Below are positions 7,179 through 9,174 of a DNA stretch of 9,174 nucleotides, in pieces. How positions within the stretch are numbered: the first letter of the stretch is position 1; each line of letters starts with the position of its first letter. The DNA is taken from NCBI GenBank assembly GCA_051010055.1, contig JBPCVY010000158.1, forward strand, positions 1 to 9,174, written 5' to 3'. Both the position numbers and the translations under genes were made by a program. The notes under the pieces were generated by a model, which ran no database searches, was not told the DNA's origin, and saw only the letters and a program-made list of their open reading frames with translations. The stretch is from CAJQND01 sp051010055. GTDB taxonomy: Bacteria; Pseudomonadota; Alphaproteobacteria; Rhizobiales; CAJQND01.

Positions 7179-7373
7179 TTTGCACTCCTCCCTTGATGCA
7201 TTATGACGGTTTTCCGCCACATTTTTCTTCAACTCGAAGTATCAACTTTTTCTTTCTGCTTTCCGTCCTTGCGCAGCACGAGTGTTGCGCAGTGTTCAAA
7301 GCATAGGGTTTGCAGTTGACCCAAAAAAAGAAGTTTGCGCAAGTGTTGCAACAAAGGAACTGGGCGCCAAGCC
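7179..7373. promoter_or_regulatory. Divergent promoter/operator region
   Basis: This 195-bp gene-free region separates two outward-facing transcription units, so it should hold the promoters for both the ABC operon and the oxidoreductase. I see no convincing sigma-70 pair: TTGACC at 7316 has no good -10 at normal distance, and the minus-strand CATAAT near 7205 lies too close to the ribosome site. There is a T-rich tract at 7221-7255 with TTTTTCTT and TCAACT each occurring twice, and an A-run at 7323-7329. The strong minus-strand ribosome site GGGAGGAG sits about 8 nt before the binding-protein ATG. Confidence 0.6.
7269..7352. repeat. Repeated TTGCGCA elements (operator-like)
   Basis: TTGCGCAG occurs at 7269-7276 and 7285-7292, and the perfect palindrome TTGCGCAA at 7335-7342, followed at once by the palindrome GTTGCAAC (7345-7352). 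The second and third copies share a longer direct repeat, TTGCGCAGTGTT (7285-7296) and TTGCGCAAGTGTTGC (7335-7349), differing by a 1-nt insertion. Start-to-start spacings are 16 and 50 bp. Such arrays between divergent genes are typical binding sites for a local transcription factor, which is not encoded in the window. Repeats are seen; regulatory role is inferred. Confidence 0.5.
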
Positions 7374-9174
7374 ATGAATTCTGCCGCTGAACTACCTTTC
7401 CATGCGCCGGTTATCGTTATTGGCGGTGGTATTATGGGCTGCTCAACGCTTTACCACTTGGCAAAGCTGGGAATGAGCGATGCGATTTTGCTTGAACGCA
7501 ACAAGCTCACTTCCGGCACCACCTGGCATTCTGCCGCACAGGTGCGGGCGCTCAGATCAACCCGCAACCTTACCGACCTCATCAACTATTCGATCTCTCT
7601 TTATTCCGGCCTTGAGGAGGAAACCGGCCAGGCCACCGGCTGGATAAAAAAAGGCTCGCTTTCAATTGCCACCAGCCAAGACCGGCTTGTTCACATCAAA
7701 CGCCAGGAGGCCCTGGCGGCCCTTTACGGGGTAGAGGCCCGCTCAGTTTCCGCAGGCGAGGCGCAAGAACGCTGGCCCTTGATGAATTCAGATGATGTGA
7801 TTGGCGCGGTCTGGTCGCCAGATGATGGCCGGGTGAGCCCTTCTGATTTATGTGCGGCGCTGGTGAAGGGCGCCAGGGCCCGCGGCGCCAGGATTTTCGA
7901 AGATACCGGTGTAACTGGCATTATCACAAAAAACGGGCGTATCGCCGGTGTTGAAACCGACCGGGGGCCGGTGAAATGTGATGCCATCGCCCTTTGTACC
8001 GGATTGTGGAGCAGGCAGGCCGGGGCAATGGCGGGTGCTGAAGTTCCGGTGTGGCCGTGCGAGCATTTCTATCTGCTGACCAAGCCGGTTGATGGCATCT
8101 CAGGGAATATGCCCACCCTGTCGGACCATGATGGCCATCTCTATATCCGTGATGATTCAGGTGGCTTGCTTGTAGGCTGCTTCGAACCGTTAGCAAAGCC
8201 TGTCGATCCCGACAGTTTGGGTGAAGATTTTTCATTCCAGCTTCTGCCCGAAGACTGGAACCATTTCGAACCGATGATGATGAACGCCCTTCACCGGTTG
8301 CCCGTTCTGGAGACAGCACAGGTGCGGATGCTGCTTAACGGGCCGGAAAGTTTTACACCGGATGGTTCGTTCATGTTGGGCGAAACCGCTGAGACGAGGG
8401 GACTTTTTCTCGGCTGCGGCATGAACTCAGTCGGCGTGGCCACCGGTGGCGGGGTCGGAATGGCGCTGGCCCACGCAATTGCCCACGGGGCACCGCTTGT
8501 GGACCTGCACGAAGCCGACCCCAAGAGGTTTGCCGATTGCTTCAACTCTGTTGAAGCGCTCACCGCCCGTGCGCCTGAAGTTTTGGGCAAGCACTACGAA
8601 ATCACTTATCCGGGAAGGCAATGGTCGAGTGCGCGAAATTTGCGCTCTTCCCCATTGGATGAAAAATGGCGCGCGCATGATTCGCAGTTTGGGCAGTTCT
8701 CCGGTTGGGAGCGGCCTTTATATTTCGCCTGCAAAAATGAGCCCAAGCTCACATTCAACCGGCCCGATTGGTTTGAACAAGTGGGCAGGGAAGTGGCCCA
8801 TGCCCATGAGCGCGCCGCCATTTTCGACCAATCCACATTTGGGAAAATTGAAGTTGAGGGGCCCGATGCACAACCGTTTCTCGACCGGTTATGCACCAAC
8901 AATATGAACCGCGAGGCGGGGCGGGCTGCCTATACGCTCATGCTCAATGAGTGTGGCGGCATTGAGAGCGATCTCACCGCCATTCGCATTGCAAAAGTCC
9001 ATTACCGGTTGTTTGTCGGCACTACGGCCATCCGCCGTGATTTGGCGTGGCTGTCCCGCCATGCCGGCGAATTTGATGTGCGTCTCACAGACAGTACCGA
9101 GCACTATGCGGTGCTTGGGCTGATGGGGCCGGATGCAGCTAAAATCGCCGAACGTGCCGGGGCAGGCGAGTTGA
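7374..9174 (+). CDS. FAD-dependent oxidoreductase with GcvT-type domain (dimethylglycine/sarcosine dehydrogenase family), C-terminus outside window
   Basis: Flavoenzyme predicted to oxidise an N-methyl group, passing the one-carbon unit to tetrahydrofolate. The frame is open for 600 codons to the edge; family members run to roughly 800-850 residues. The N-terminal DAO domain (about 12-370) starts with a dinucleotide fold VIGGGIMGC (G17, G19, G22) and E41. TSGTTWHSA contains H52 at the position that carries covalent FAD in dimethylglycine and sarcosine dehydrogenases. SPDDGRVSPSDL (148-159) and LYIRDDSGGLLVGCFEP (256-272) are family hallmarks, as is GCGMNSVGVATGGG near 347-360. A central FAO_M segment follows (about 372-430, with RNLRSSPL, and GWERP soon after at 444-448). 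A GcvT folate domain begins near 440-480 and keeps D533 in GGIESDL, matching the catalytic Asp of T-protein. The ATG at 7374 is the only sensible start, although AAAGGAA lies rather far upstream (about 14 nt). Divergent from the ABC operon; exact substrate unknown. Confidence 0.92.
   Translation, partial: MNSAAELPFHAPVIVIGGGIMGCSTLYHLAKLGMSDAILLERNKLTSGTTWHSAAQVRALRSTRNLTDLINYSISLYSGLEEETGQATGWIKKGSLSIATSQDRLVHIKRQEALAALYGVEARSVSAGEAQERWPLMNSDDVIGAVWSPDDGRVSPSDLCAALVKGARARGARIFEDTGVTGIITKNGRIAGVETDRGPVKCDAIALCTGLWSRQAGAMAGAEVPVWPCEHFYLLTKPVDGISGNMPTLSDHDGHLYIRDDSGGLLVGCFEPLAKPVDPDSLGEDFSFQLLPEDWNHFEPMMMNALHRLPVLETAQVRMLLNGPESFTPDGSFMLGETAETRGLFLGCGMNSVGVATGGGVGMALAHAIAHGAPLVDLHEADPKRFADCFNSVEALTARAPEVLGKHYEITYPGRQWSSARNLRSSPLDEKWRAHDSQFGQFSGWERPLYFACKNEPKLTFNRPDWFEQVGREVAHAHERAAIFDQSTFGKIEVEGPDAQPFLDRLCTNNMNREAGRAAYTLMLNECGGIESDLTAIRIAKVHYRLFVGTTAIRRDLAWLSRHAGEFDVRLTDSTEHYAVLGLMGPDAAKIAERAGAGEL

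Noticed and set aside
7179..7232. 18-residue N-terminal extension of the binding protein
   Set aside because: It would put charged residues before an otherwise standard signal peptide; the ATG at 7178 follows a strong GGGAGGAG site.
7316..7344. Sigma-70 promoter for the oxidoreductase starting at TTGACC
   Set aside because: The -35-like hexamer has no acceptable -10 at 16-18 bp; the region there is the TTGCGCAA palindrome.
8446..8907. 153-codon plus-strand frame within the oxidoreductase
   Set aside because: It is an alternate frame of the continuous 600-codon oxidoreductase frame, whose FAO_M and GcvT motifs cover this stretch.

Overview
The window looks like part of the chromosome of an alphaproteobacterium, probably in or near the Rhizobiales/Hyphomicrobiales. 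The reasons are the wording of the DNA polymerase I, the style of the polar-amino-acid ABC transporter, and the GC-rich, CGC/GGC-leaning codon use from about 630 rightwards. No species can be named from the sequence alone.

Left edge (1-705): the minus strand carries the first 175 codons of a tyrosine recombinase (integrase), cut off by the window start. Its start codon lies about 100 bp beyond the 3' end of an intact tRNA-Arg(CCG) gene on the same strand. This is the classic layout of an integrated phage, ICE or genomic island using a tRNA 3' end as attachment site. The recombinase has base and codon use unlike the genes to its right, so position ~629 is probably an island/backbone boundary, with the island extending leftwards out of view.

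Housekeeping (706-3817): a 214-bp gene-free stretch leads to polA on the plus strand, a full-length DNA polymerase I with intact 5' nuclease, proofreading and polymerase motifs.

Nutrient module (3845-9174): a four-gene minus-strand operon encodes a polar-amino-acid-type ABC importer in the order periplasmic binding protein (7178-6339), permease 1 (6275-5520), permease 2 (5523-4624, ATGA overlap) and ATPase (4600-3845). A strong GC hairpin separates the binding-protein gene from the permeases. Divergent from it, across a 195-bp regulatory region with repeated TTGCGCA elements, is a plus-strand FAD-dependent oxidoreductase with a GcvT-type folate domain (dimethylglycine/sarcosine dehydrogenase family). 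It is open to the right edge and truncated by the window. The pairing suggests uptake and oxidative demethylation of an N-methylated amino acid or related amine; that substrate assignment is inference.

Most of the window is recognisable biology. The points most worth following up are the tRNA/integrase island boundary and the transporter/demethylase pair with its repeated operator-like sites. I found no CRISPR array, insertion sequence or clearly undescribed system.
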